Positions 1 through 10,744 of a stretch of 64,000 nucleotides of DNA are shown piece after piece. How positions within the stretch are numbered: position 1 is the first letter of the stretch; every line of letters starts with the position of its first letter. The position numbers were made by a program, and so were the translations under genes. This stretch comes from Cavia porcellus. Lineage: Eukaryota; Chordata; Mammalia; Rodentia; Caviidae. The stretch spans positions 34,017,748 to 34,081,747 of the forward strand of contig NW_026947506.1 of assembly GCF_034190915.1 (NCBI RefSeq), given 5' to 3'. The notes beneath the pieces were generated by a model, which did no database searches, was not told the DNA's origin, and saw only the letters and a program-made list of their open reading frames with translations.

Positions 1-640
1 TGGCAGCCTGTGTGCCGGCGCCGCGGAGGGGCGGGCTGGCAAGGAACATGTAGAGTGGGCGGGGCGAACGCTAGCGGGGCAGCTGAGTTCCCACCCAGAC
101 GCTTACTATGACGCGCTAAGCGGCGCAGGGAAATGACGTATTTTTGCTGCGACTGCGTAAGGGGGTGGGGCTTGGAGGCCCATAGTAGTGGCCAGAAGTG
201 ACGCCTGGCGTCACAGACAGATGGCAGCTGCAGCTTGTGTCTGGCGCCCCGGAGGGGCGGGGCTGCGGCCAAGGCGGGGCAGAGGCAGTGGCGGCGCGGT
301 CAGGGGCATGGCCCACTGCGCGCGGGGCCCGTGCGTGGGGCGGGGCGAGGGCGGCACTGTGGCAGCGGGAGATGCACAGTGTGAAGCGGAGTGGGCTCTG
401 CTCTGAAGGCTCACTGGCCGCACCGGGCCCGCGTGGGCTGTGAAAGTGACGGCTCCCAGGCGGCGATGGCGGGTGGGAGGGCATGGCGCAGGGATGCGGC
501 GGCAGGCGCGGGGCGCGTGGGCTGCTGCGCGTGGGGCCGCGGCGCGGATAGTCTTGCGGGTATTTGCCAGAGGCGGAAATGATCGGCTCAAATGAGCCGG
601 TGCAGCATGGAACAGGCTGGGTGAGAGGCCGAAACTGTGG
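1..640. promoter_or_regulatory. CpG island, possible internal or cryptic promoter
   Basis: The first 600 bases hold roughly 60 CpG dinucleotides by hand count, very different from the CpG-poor intron that follows. GC-box (Sp1/KLF-type) cores GGGCGG occur near 28-36, 57-65, 253-262, 275-281 and 335-343, and TGACG half-sites at 109, 134, 199 and 447. The tract starts before the window, so its left edge is unknown. A second, weaker GC-rich patch runs from about 750 to 1010. No coding exon of SDK1 is visible here. It could be an alternative SDK1 promoter, a non-coding RNA promoter, or a CpG-rich transposon end. Retained CpG implies it is unmethylated in the germ line or young. Confidence 0.7.
198..214. 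promoter_or_regulatory. 17-bp perfect palindrome with CRE/ATF-like half-sites
   Basis: GTGACGCC and its reverse complement GGCGTCAC are separated by a single T. Each arm contains a TGACG core, the half-site bound by CREB/ATF-type bZIP dimers, although the spacing differs from a classical TGACGTCA site. It sits inside the CpG island among further TGACG copies. Binding is inferred only. Confidence 0.35.
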
Positions 641-986
641 GGCCCACAGAATTGGAACACGATGTGAGAGCGAAAAAAAAAGCTGTTTAAAATCTAGAGC
701 AGTTTTATGTGAATCTCTTATTGTCTGGTCTCATTTAAATCTTGGCAGAAAGGCGGTGGCAGGGGTGGGTTGGCGCGCACTGGGAAACAAAGGGAGCTAT
801 AACGCGGTGGGAGGGGGGAGGGAGAGGAGCTGGGCATGGGCAGGCCGGGCCGGGTACGTGATTATGGGAAGGGCCCGGCTCGCGGCTAGAGTCACCATGT
901 CGGCCCCCCAGGGGCCCGCTAGTGGCCCCCCCACCCGCCTTCGACGCTGCACCGCCTCTGGAGCGGGAACAATGGGCGTGCGGGAC

Positions 987-1007
987 GGGGGGGGGGGGGG
1001 GGGGGGG
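987..1007. repeat. Poly(G) run of 21
   Basis: An uninterrupted run of 21 G. It can form G-quadruplex and is prone to length error in sequencing, so the reading frame across it is not trustworthy. Confidence 0.95.
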
Positions 1008-1399
1008 CTGGGAAACAAAGAGCCTGTTTTAGTGGCTGTCTCCCGGGAGTTACTCACCTGGTGGGTGTTGGTTGAGAAACAGCAGTGGAGGATAGGATTT
1101 GTGAGTGTAGAAGTGAAGAATCTTGAACAGCAGGGGACCAAAAAAACTGGGAAAATCAGTCTCTCACCTGCTGTTGAGTCACGGGCACCATCTCTTAGGT
1201 CTGAGAAGGGGAGGATGGGGAAGGAAGGAAGGAGTGGAGTGGAAAGGGAAAGAGGACCGTGAAAGGAGTGGTGGAAAGGAGTATAAAATATAAGTAACCT
1301 TTATTTCGGGAATGCGGGGAGAGACCCCCCCCCCCCGGCCCCAGGGCGCAGCATCTCCACCCCGGGGCCGGCGGTCTCTCTCTGGAACACACTCTCCCT

Positions 1400-1528
1400 T
1401 TCTTCTTCTTCTTCTTCTTCTTCTCTCCCTTTCTTCTTCTTCTTCTTCTTCTTCTTCTTCTTCTTCTTCTTCTTCTTCTTCTTCTTTTTCTTTCTTCTTT
1501 CTTCTTTCTTCTTTCTTCTTCTTCTTCC
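1400..1528. repeat. (TTC)n / (GAA)n polypyrimidine tract
   Basis: An approximately 130-bp polypyrimidine tract, mostly TTC, with a pure core of 18 units at 1431-1484 and CTCCC interruptions near 1424-1430. GAA-TTC tracts of this kind can form triplex DNA. The long Glu/Lys- or Ser-rich open frames here are products of the repeat, not genes. Confidence 0.95.
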
Positions 1529-1854
1529 TCTCGAACACGTGGAGTGAGGCCCATAAGTAGCCTCTGTCTGGGGTGGACCCCAAGGGGCATTAGGGATGCA
1601 CAGGTATTTTATTGGCACACGTTTGGCACCAGGGACAGGTTCTTAGGGATGGGGGTATAGGGTTACAGGTAAATCTATAGGGGCGGGGGAGGCAGGAGCC
1701 CCCTAACTTGGCTGAGGCTTTTCCTGGTTAAAGTGTCCGGTCTGGGCCAGCAACTCTTTCAATACATTATTGTAAACCCAAATATCAAGATCAGTTATCC
1801 AACTATTGTAATCCTCTGTCTAGTTTTCTTCACAATCCAAAAAGTTATATTTGT

Positions 1855-1969
1855 AAGGGATTTAGCTCTGCGGCATAAGTGTCTGCCTTGCAAGCAGGCA
1901 GTCGTGAGTTCAATCCCCAGTACCGATAAAAAGGAAAGAGACATAAATAAATAAATAAATAAATAAAAA
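1855..1969 (+). mobile_element. ID-like tRNA-derived SINE
   Basis: The body starts near GGGATTTAGCTCTG (A-box) and contains an anticodon-arm-like GCCTTGCAAGCAGGC-type hairpin and the B-box-like GTGAGTTCAATCCCC. It ends in an ATAAAT-type tail of about 25 bases. It is the same subfamily as the copies at 41362 and 62517, and somewhat diverged. Confidence 0.88.
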
Positions 1970-3829
1970 AGTAATCCCATTGAGATGTTATTGGAATCCA
2001 AGCAAGTTAATTCCTATTTACCACCACCAATGCAACCTACAGTGAGAGTAAAAACACCATGACATATTCCAAGTTAAGGGCAGCCAACGGGTCCTAAGTC
2101 CAATCCTGGTGAGAACATGCGGACAAAGGCCTCCATCCTTGGCCTCTCCTAGCGTTTATTATCTTGTCAGGAAGGAGATGGCTCAGGGATGAGTGATAAT
2201 GAGGATGGTAGGAATTATGTGAGTAACTTGAGCTTGCTGAAGGTGCAAGATTGGCATCCTGTAAATTGCAGAGATAAAGATATGCAGAAGGATCAATTTA
2301 CATAACCAATTAAAGTAGCAGTGGAATTGTTTTGGGGGGGCTATTGCTTTGGTTTCTGATACGCAAACTCTTGTGCCCTGGGGAGTCATAGCCTCCCATC
2401 TTGAGGCTCATACCCAGTTAACAGTCCCAGAGCTGTTTGCTCTAACATCTTGGGTGCTCAATCTTGTATAGTGGAGAACACTATGGGAGGAAACAAGGAT
2501 GTCTGATGGCTATAGATTTTGCGTATCAGCACCTCGGCTAGCCTTATTTGCAAAGGTCAAAGCCAATTGAAGAGAGAAGGAAATAACCTAGTCAGCCTTT
2601 TACATATCAGTATGAGGAAATGAATCTCCAAGTAATCAAAGCCACAATAATTGTTTGGATTCAAAGGGAGTCAGTGGAGTTGTCTCCCACAACACATTGT
2701 TAGAAATGCAAATACTGATATACAAATACTCATCTAAATTAGAGATGGAAACCACTCTTGTCTCCTTCACCATTCCCTTTCCTCATAAATGTATCAATGA
2801 ATTCTGTTGGTTTTACTTGTAAGTTTAATCTAGCTCTTTGTCTTTCTTGGTTCTCTGACTATTGATGCTCATCAGTTCCCAGTCCATTGTGCTGCTCTGG
2901 GGATGTGTCCTCCACAACAACTCATTTACTGACTCTCAGGGATAATGACATAAAGTACACAGCTGGCCCAGTCACTCTCTGCCTGAACTGTTCAGTGCTC
3001 TCTGCAGAGGCGGCCTCAGGGGTAATGGGCAGCAAGCCTGGAGTTCCCCCATCATTGCTTTGGAGTTCCCCCGAAGAGTGCCTTCCATCTACCACAGCTG
3101 GGAGCTAGTTACTGCCCACCTACAACCAGATTGGTAATCTAATTCTGTCTTGTATAAAACTTCTCATAGTGTAAGGAGTAAAGTCCAGGCTTATTAGCAT
3201 AGCAAATTGCACCGTGCCTCATCTGACTGCTGCTTGCCTCTCCAGGTTTATCATATTCATCACTTTGCTTGTTGTGGACATTGCCCATAGTTCCCCAACC
3301 ATAGCAGTTATTTAGAACATGGCATGTCTGAAAACTCTTTTCTGACCTTCTGCATTGGTCTGGTTGACTCCTACTTAGCATCTGCCCTCAAATGTTACCC
3401 TGGTCTTGAGCACTGTCCTGTCTCCCAACGCAGTCAATCCCATCTCAGCCAAAAGTGCAAGAGGCCCAAGCCTATCTCCTTCACTACAAGGCCCTGTGCC
3501 CAGTTCCACCTCTAGGAAGCGCAGCTCCCATCTATCCTCTAGGAGGTGCTGTCTGGTCACCTCTGAGAGGCGCTGTCCTTGGTGCTGTAGAAATGGCGAA
3601 CTTTAGAGCTTTCAATGTTACACAGTCCACTGCGGCACGTGTGTTGTAGGTTCACTAACACTGCGTGGTGTCAAGTTACAATAAACCCTTAGGGCATCAG
3701 CAAAGGCAGGATAGAAACTCTAATAAGACTATCTAGAAGGACACTATTTTATACTCTCCCTACCTTAAATTTGCAAAGATAGTCTTCCATCAGGAAGGAT
3801 TTTGGTTCTAAGGTTCAGATGTTCTGGTA
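1970..3829. other. Intron, mostly unclassified sequence
   Basis: No gene recognised. A 12-bp inverted repeat (CTGATACGCAAA at 2356-2367, TTTGCGTATCAG at 2518-2529) and an 8-G run near 2333-2340 stand out. The 2040-2560 part could be an old mobile element, but I recognise no family. A short hAT-like element lies at 3586-3663. Confidence 0.4.
3586..3663 (+). mobile_element. Short hAT-like (MITE-type) element, copy 1
   Basis: The sequence runs from about GAAATGGCGAACTTTAGAGC to GGTTCACTAACACTG. It aligns along its length with copies at 21965-22044 and 44075-44153 (shared core AGAGCTTTCAATG, then CACTGYGGCAYGTGTG). Both ends resemble a CAGTGATGGCRAACC terminus in inverted orientation, typical of hAT non-autonomous elements. 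The left terminus is degraded and no target-site duplication was identified. Confidence 0.55.
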
Positions 3830-4380
3830 GTTATTTGAGTTTGCACTGCTGTGATTATGATATACTGTTGAACACATTTTTCCGAGTTACTTGACTAGTC
3901 ACCCTTTCTCTGCAAATTCCTTTCCACTACTCTTTTATCCAGGCCATAGGGTGTTTTTTTTTTTGGGGGGGTACATTTGTGGCAAGTATTTTTTCAATTT
4001 GCTTTCTTATCCTTAATTTTTGTACATTCTTTTTTATGTGGAAAAGTATTTGATTCCTATGTAGTTATATATATTGATAGTTTCCTTTACAGTACTTTTG
4101 TGTTTGGGTATTATGACTGTATCAAACATAAAATGAATAGCATAGATTTTCACCTCTTAAAAAATTTAATTTTTATTATATTTAACTTTAATTCATCTGG
4201 AACTTAGATGTAATGTGTATTATAATATATGATTTTTTAAAAAATTTCCTCTAAATGATCTCATTTTCCTAGCATGGTAAATAATCCATTTATTTATGAT
4301 GTTTCTTTTTTTATATACCAAAGGAATCTGTTAATTAAAAAGCCTGAGGTTTATTTAGTTCCATTGATTCACCATCTGAT

Positions 4381-4526
4381 TTTTTTTGAGACAGTGTCTT
4401 ATTATGCATTACAGGCTGGCCTTGAACTCACTATGTGACCCAGGCTGGCCTTGAATTTGTAGTGATTTTCCTGCCTTAACCTCCCAAGTGATGGTATTAC
4501 AGGTATGTGCCACTACGCTGAGCATC
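4381..4526 (-). mobile_element. B1-like SINE, antisense
   Basis: Begins with a T-run and GAGACAGTGTCTTATTATG, contains two GGCCTTGAA blocks, and ends CCCAAGTGATGGTATTACAG GTATGTGCCACTACGC, the reverse of the 7SL-derived Pol III promoter end. Diverged. Confidence 0.85.
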
Positions 4527-4705
4527 GTCTGATTTTCTACTACCAGTTTTATAGAATTATAATTGTCTTAGTTCCAAAATATGTTTTGATAATTGATATA
4601 TAGCAAGTTCCTTCATCTTTTCAAAATTTATTATTTTCTTTCCACTGTTTATTTTTTTCAGTAAAAAATTAGAACTATTTTTTGAAGTTGCAAAAATAGT
4701 CCACT

Positions 4706-4857
4706 GAGAGGTATGTGTAGTGGTACACACTTACAATCCTAGCACTTAGGAGGCTGAAGAAGGAGAATCTCCATGAGTTTAAGGCCAGCTGGGTTATGTA
4801 GTGAACTCAGAGCCAGCCTAAACCGCATAGTAAGACCTTGTCTCAAAAAAAGAAAAG
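4706..4857 (+). mobile_element. B1-like SINE, sense
   Basis: Starts GTATGTGTAGTGGTACACAC, followed by AATCCTAGCACTTAGGAGGC and a B-box-like GAGTTTAAGGCCAGC, ending with AGACCTTGTCTCAAAAAAAG. It has an internal duplication (two AGCC AGC blocks), so it may be a quasi-dimeric variant. Confidence 0.85.
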
Positions 4858-5600
4858 CAAAATGTAGTCCCACTGAGTTTTTAGTCAAAGTAAACCTGTT
4901 TTAAAAGAACAAACTTCTTAGTAATTCTGTCTTTCCATCCAGAAGATACGTGTTTCCATTCATATTCATGTCTCTTTGTATTGTTTAGTGGTTTGAATAT
5001 TCAAGTTCATGGGGTCCATATATTTTTGTTAAAATTGCCTTAAGATTTTGTCTCACTCTATTGTAAATAGAATTTTACTCATTTCACTCTAAATACTTAT
5101 TGTTGGAACACAGGAAAGCTACTGATGTTTAAGTGTTTGTTTTTCACTCAAACACTTTCCATAGTCTAATGACTTTTCTGTTGATCCTCTTGGTTTTCAA
5201 AGTAGATGATCATATCTTCTCTAAATAATGAAAATTTATTTTTCTTTTTTTGTTTCTTATCATCCTGGGTTGTCAGAATAATTTTAAATAATAATTAGTG
5301 TGGTAGTATCTCTTGTTGCTTTTCCTCTGATCTCAGTAGAATATCTGCCAGGATTGCATTGTCCTGTACAATATTGATTTTTTGTTATTTATTGAGGTAT
5401 AATTTGCATAGCATAAACTACAGATATCTTAAGTGAGTTTTGCAAATACATGTATCCGTATACTCCATGCTTCAAACAAGAAGCAAATCTTTTTCAGTCT
5501 TCTAGAACATTCACTGTGTCCCTGTCCAGTCATTCTTCCTACTTCAGAGGCAAGTGCTTCTCTGAATTCCATCACCACAGGTTGGTTTTACCTGTTTTTT

Positions 5601-6321
5601 ATGTAAGTGAATAAAATATTGATTTGGAAAAGCAATTTTTTAGCACATAATACATTCCTCCCATTTCAAACTCTTAGGATTTTAAAAATCATGTAGAGAA
5701 ATTTGTTATTTCTAAGAAAATTATTCTTAAAATAACTACATATTACATTTGGGAGTACCCATAATTTGCACAGGAGAATTCATTGTGAGTGTGTTCTTCA
5801 GGTTCCTGGCTCCCACATGAACTCCCTGAGCCTCCCTTCTAGAGAGATGTCAGGACAGACTGATGCTCTGAGGGACTCAATCTCTATCCATGGCTCCAGC
5901 CATGGCTTCCCAACACTCCAGCCTAGAATCAGCATGTTTTCTTTAATTCAGATAAAAACATTGTCTTCTGGAAATTGAGAGTTAATATCATGTCTTCATC
6001 TTTTTAAACAATGTACCAGAAGAAGCATCCAGTGTGAAGACTGTTTCTGCATCTTTTACATGAATTCTGGTCATCTGTGCTCCACACAGCCAATGTCTCT
6101 GCTGGAAAAAGTAGGAATTTCCTTTGAACTCTGCCCTTCAACATGTTTCTTTTTCTTTTGGTTGCCAGGAAGCCCAGTGCTTAACTGAGCCCCTAACAAA
6201 ATTATCTAAGCCAATCCCAGTGTTTAGCACATGATTTTGAATTTATTTTTATTTTACTATCCAATTGTATGCACATTTTCATTTTAGAAAATCTTTAAGT
6301 CTTTAAAAGTAGGAGACTGCA
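5601..6321. other. Intron, nothing recognised
   Basis: Unique-looking, moderately AT-rich sequence. Open frames are short and show no family resemblance. Confidence 0.5.
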
Positions 6322-6433
6322 GTTGGGTATGACAGCATATCCCTGTAATCCTAGCACTCTGGGAAGCTGAGGCAGGCGGACTGCGAGCTTGAGCCCAGCT
6401 TGGGCAACTTATCAATTTAACAAACAGATAAAA
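6322..6433 (+). mobile_element. B1-like SINE, sense, truncated
   Basis: TTGGGTATGACAGCATATCC, CCTGTAATCCTAGCACTCTG and GAGGCAGGCGGACTGCGAGC are B1/7SL promoter-type blocks. The right end passes into A-rich sequence and then a CA repeat. Confidence 0.85.
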
Positions 6434-6450
6434 ATTAAGAGATCTCTTTT

Positions 6451-6452
<2 letters not shown>

Positions 6453-6497
<45 letters not shown>

Positions 6498-6500
6498 ACA
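6453..6500. repeat. (CA)n microsatellite
   Basis: About 24 CA units with one CATA interruption near 6491. It lies directly downstream of the tail of the B1-like SINE, a common place for microsatellite birth. Confidence 0.95.
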
Positions 6501-7089
6501 TGCTGGCACACACACTGTGTAATACATAAACATTTTTAAGAGCAGCCTCAGAGGAAACCAAAGTCTTTATTTTCTTCTTACCCACCCACTAGTGGCATAT
6601 AATCTGGTGATTTAAGGCAAATGTACTAATCATGTAGTCACTTCTATCTGTGAGCATTACTCACAGGGAGCTACACAGATACAGTGTGTCATTAATTTGA
6701 AAGACAGAAAAGAACACATTCAAAAATGAACACCAAATCCAAGAACACAATAGGTGGCCTAAAAAGCTAGTAAACAAACAGTTTCAGGGCAGTCCTGAGA
6801 ACCAGACCTTCAGGGGGTTAAGGAAGCTATCCTTGAGCTAAATGTAGGAAAGATAGGATGTGGATGGTTACCATTCTCATGGGGTGCACAGGCTGGGGAG
6901 GCCTGGCTGCAAGACAGTGTGTTGGGTGTCTGGGACATGACCAGTTTGGTGACTTGTATTTATATGTCTCTCCAAAGCCCCATGTGCTCATAGGTGGGGC
7001 TTTTGGGATGTGCCTGCATATAGGATATGTGAATGTGTGTTAAGTATGTATAAATGTAGATTATGGGTATGATAATTAGATTCATCCTC

Positions 7090-7380
7090 CTATTGGTTTA
7101 GATTGTTCTGGGTATGGACAATGGGAAGCCTCGCCTTTGGTGTGAATGATGCCAATAAGTAGGCTTGTAGCCCAGATGGAATATAAAGAAAAAAGAAGGA
7201 AGGCAGATTTGCTGCCTTCCTGCCTACCCTGCCATAGACTGTTTCTCCTCTGGCACGGTGCCTTAGAACCAACCGTTTACTGAAACCTCTTCAAACTGTG
7301 AATTAAAATCAATTTTTCCTCCTCTAACTTTGGTTGTCAGATATTTTGTTCCAGTGATGAGAAAGTAACTAAGATACTCT
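7090..7380 (+). mobile_element. MaLR-type LTR remnant, sense (3' part)
   Basis: The right end (GTGAATTAAAATCAATTTTTCC, then GTTGTCAGATATTTTGTTCC AGTGATGAGAAAGTAACTAA) is characteristic of ERVL-MaLR LTRs, which end in a polyadenylation-signal block and this motif. The left boundary is uncertain. It is a non-coding relic. Confidence 0.65.
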
Positions 7381-10300
7381 GGCATGTGAGTTCACAAGTG
7401 CAGAAGGTTCTCTGGGACAGGAGAAACTGTAGGCAGGGCTGAAATGATCCATTCTACAAACACAAAAAATTCTGTGTAATAATGCATTTTAAAGTACACA
7501 GTAATGGACGCTGATTGCAACTAGAGAAATGCTAGCAGACATACAAAGGAAGAGTTTCCAACATGCCATTAAGGTATGTTGCTGGCAGCTGAGCCTGTAT
7601 CCTTTGCTGAAAAGGGAAACCTGAGAGAAATACTGAGGGACTGAAATGCTGGGCCAAAGTCCCGTAAACCAGAGAGCCTCACAGGGCTACTGAGTAAGGG
7701 AATGTGCATGGAAACAGCCTGGCAGCGGTATACAGAAAACAGTGTGAGACTCAAGGTTTGGGGAGGGGATGCTGAAGACCATGTAGGACCATTGCCCATT
7801 CTTGAGTTGCTGATTGATTTTTTTCCTCAGGTGGACCAAAGAGAACTAGGAACTGCAGGCCTGGCCCTGAGAAGCACTGGTCTGTGATCAGAGCACTGAT
7901 TAGCCTGCCAGGAGCTGTACACTTGAGTTAATGTCCTGGGCTTCCAGTAGCAATATCCTAAGGCAGTTTTTCCCCCCTCAAGTATGGAACATTCTAGTGT
8001 CACAGTGGTCTGCTCTGTTTTGTATCCATCTATCCCTGCCTTCTGAAGCCTGGTTAGTTATATCAGCTGCCAAGACCAGCTTCAGGAGAACATCCTCCCA
8101 AGCCCCCTGCCCGGCATCTTTGAGGGAGAGGGCTCTCCCTGCAACAAAGAATTTCTAGGCTTGTGGCTCACTTCTGTCTTCTGATGCCACAGGTATCTTT
8201 TCATGTGCAATCCTGCCGCTGTCGTGTGCAGCGCACTCCATGAGCTCATTTGCTCTGGTATCAAATCCGCTCCCAACTGTCACCACACAATATGTTAAAC
8301 ATCTTCATCCACATCTGCTATTATGCACTTAAAAGCTGATGGGCTTTGTGCTGTTTTGCTTGCAAAAGCGGCAGAGACTTTCTTCTGTGTGCTTCACATC
8401 ACTTCAATGCTGTCTTTGAAACACATTGCACACAAGTATTTTCTGATAGCCTCGGAGTTGTTAGGGAGTACTTCATGTTTTAGCTCATTTTCCTTTGTGA
8501 TTTTGCATATTGAGCCTTGCATTAATAACATTTGCTCCCATTTTAAAATGCACCCAGGGAGACAATGCCTGTCACAGGCATTTGTAAAGGGAAGACAGTC
8601 ATCATGGTATGAGCTGAGGAAGGGCTGGGTAAGTTCTTTGGATCTCACTCTCAGTTAGGTTCCTACTCTAAAGCGAGATGAGGAGGGGACAGACTCCAGC
8701 ATGGACCCCACATCCTCTGTTGTAATCACCTCCTGGAAGACTCTGCCCAAGCCTATCCTGCAGACTGACATAATCTTCCAAAAATGTTTGTCTGTGGTGA
8801 CCACTCAGTAAGACCAGAGTAGACCCACAGACTGTGGTCCCTACGGCTGGTCCCCACCTTCCATCCAAGGACAGCCATTCACTCCAATAGCTTGCTACCC
8901 TTGGTTTAATCTAGCTGCAACCTGCTGCAGGTGTTACTCTGCCACCATCATGATGAGGCTTCCCACCAAGTCTGCTTTTCCCTAAACTTCAGATGTGTCC
9001 AGTTCCCTTTGCTCTTTGTGGTCAGGCCAGGCCCAAGCCTCTAGAGAACCACCCTTGATGTCCTCATCTACAGCTCTGAAGGCCACATTCCTTCATATTC
9101 ACATAGCCTGTTCCTGGGTCACTTTGGCCATGTCCATTGCTGGTAAGTTTGATGCACTGCATTAAAACCTCAGTTCTCTGCTTCTTAACTTTTAAGCTAC
9201 AAACTTGATACATTTTTAGCTGTAAGACTGTAGATTTTAGGTAAGAAATATCCATCTACTTCCTACTGCTTTGTCCTGCCTTTTCTAAGCCTCCTTTTTC
9301 TCAAGTATCCTCAGCAACATATGTCCTGTCCCTCCTGTGGTCTCAGTCTCATCTCTTTGGGTTGCCATGAGCAGATGTCTCACAAGTATGCTTTCATATA
9401 TGAGTGTACACATTTATGTATGATGCCCTGGTAGAGTCACTCCACCCAAGGCCCTCACAGGTCCATTATAAGGGGATTGTCCATTCTGCAAATACTATAA
9501 GTCCATAGTCCCCTAAAAATCATGTTCCTTCCATTCCTTTAATAGTTTTAAAGCCTGAAGTATACAGAAAATACCATTTAACCTTTGTGGCAGTGGTTAA
9601 TATTATACTTCTCTTTCAGTGCCAAGGCAGGTTTTCAGTAGGCTAGGAGCAAAGTTCTGAGCCGGGTGGTCTGTACGTAGGACTGGGCTCCAGCCTGGAC
9701 AGGCTGGCTTTCAGCTGCCCCACTCAGTAAACTCTGCAGAGACTAGGACTGCATATCTCTAATCATGTAATGACTGTAATTTAGTGGCCCTTTAATGTAG
9801 TAAAGCAAGCATTATTCCTCCACCAGGCTAATCACAATAGCTCATCCAGCAGACCACTAACCATAGGTTGAAGTCTCCTAAAAACTTAAAGATAATCACA
9901 CAAAGAACTTAACCATGGGAATACTTTTTTAAAATACCTGCACTGTGAGCCTGTACTTGTTTCATTTTTTTTCTTGTAATTTCTCAACTTTTGCTAAAGA
10001 GCTTATATTACTTTTTGTCATGTATATCATGTATAGATATACAAACGTACATACAAATGCATAAACAGAAAAATATCACATAAAATTTATCATTTCGTAT
10101 GACTTTTATGGTGGGTCTAGAAGGCAGGTAGACAGTTCCTTGTATAATCCAGGTTTTGCATGGCTTATACAGTTTTGGAGCTTTCATTAAGAAAGACAGC
10201 ACAAAATTGGAAGGGCCACTACTGAGACCTTGGCAAAGGCCATAACAGCCCAGAGGCCAAAAGTTTAAGGTCTTTTGCTCACACTTCTCTGGGGCTGATG

Positions 10301-10584
10301 TGAGCTACGTGCCCTACCAAAAGTGTATACATTGACTGCTACAGTGGCTTTTAGATCTCCATCCTTTATTGTTGCTCCCTTCCCAGAGGCAGGAGATCTC
10401 TAGCCATTGGGAACCTGTACCCCATCCTCCAGAGAGCCAGAATCCAAAACAAGCACACAGTTTCACTTGCTTTTGAACGGTTTTCAACTTCCAGCTACAA
10501 GAGGCTGGGGATACATATGCAGACTAAAATGTCCATATATGGTGTGTACAAACACATATCCCCATGTGCACTTGTACACTTGCA
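7381..10584. other. Intron, largely unique sequence
   Basis: No repeat family or gene is recognised over about 3.2 kb. The 8300-8600 part is non-repetitive, with octamer-like TTTTGCAT, and is a candidate for conserved non-coding DNA. Only short uncharacterised open frames are present. Confidence 0.45.
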
Positions 10585-10585
10585 G

Positions 10586-10630
<45 letters not shown>
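10585..10630. repeat. (CA)n microsatellite
   Basis: An almost pure CA tract of about 23 units. Confidence 0.95.
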
Positions 10631-10631
<1 letters not shown>

Positions 10632-10744
10632 CTACCTGTTAATTTCTTTTGCAAAGATCACAGAACTTTCCAGTACAGGTTCCACTGAGAGCCTAATAAC
10701 TTTCCCCTCTCCTGCCTGGTTCCAGAACAGCCATTTTGCTCACA

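Larger units (their letters stand above)
640..1854. other. Intron sequence with simple repeats, partly GC-rich
   Basis: This stretch contains a second GC-rich patch (about 750-1010), a 21-G run, C-runs at 1326-1337 and a long TTC tract. The direct repeat CTGGGAAACAAAG occurs at 780-792 and 1008-1020. On the minus strand, AATAAA-like signals occur near 1300 and 1607, which together with the GC-rich left part would be compatible with an unrecognised LTR-type element, but no terminal structure was found. No known gene is recognised. Confidence 0.4.
3830..5600 (-). mobile_element. Old antisense L1/HAL1-type LINE remnant, interrupted by two SINEs
   Basis: A T-rich stretch with the character of a reversed L1 3' portion. 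The part around 5380-5480 (TTATTGAGGTATAATTTGCATA) closely resembles the antisense 3' UTR of mammalian L1M/HAL1 elements. Two B1-like SINEs have inserted at 4381 and 4706. No open frame is left. Confidence 0.6.

Noticed and set aside
211..660. 149-codon minus-strand frame rich in Pro, Ala and Arg
   Set aside because: Low-complexity composition of a GC-rich CpG island with no domain. Stop codons are rare in such DNA.
1179..1618. Minus-strand poly-Glu/poly-Lys frames
   Set aside because: Direct translation of the TTC/GAA microsatellite in three frames.
1..1740. A complete endogenous retroviral LTR
   Set aside because: CpG-rich U3-like sequence and minus-strand AATAAA-like motifs hint at it, but I could not find matching ends, a target duplication or a primer-binding site, so it stays unassigned.
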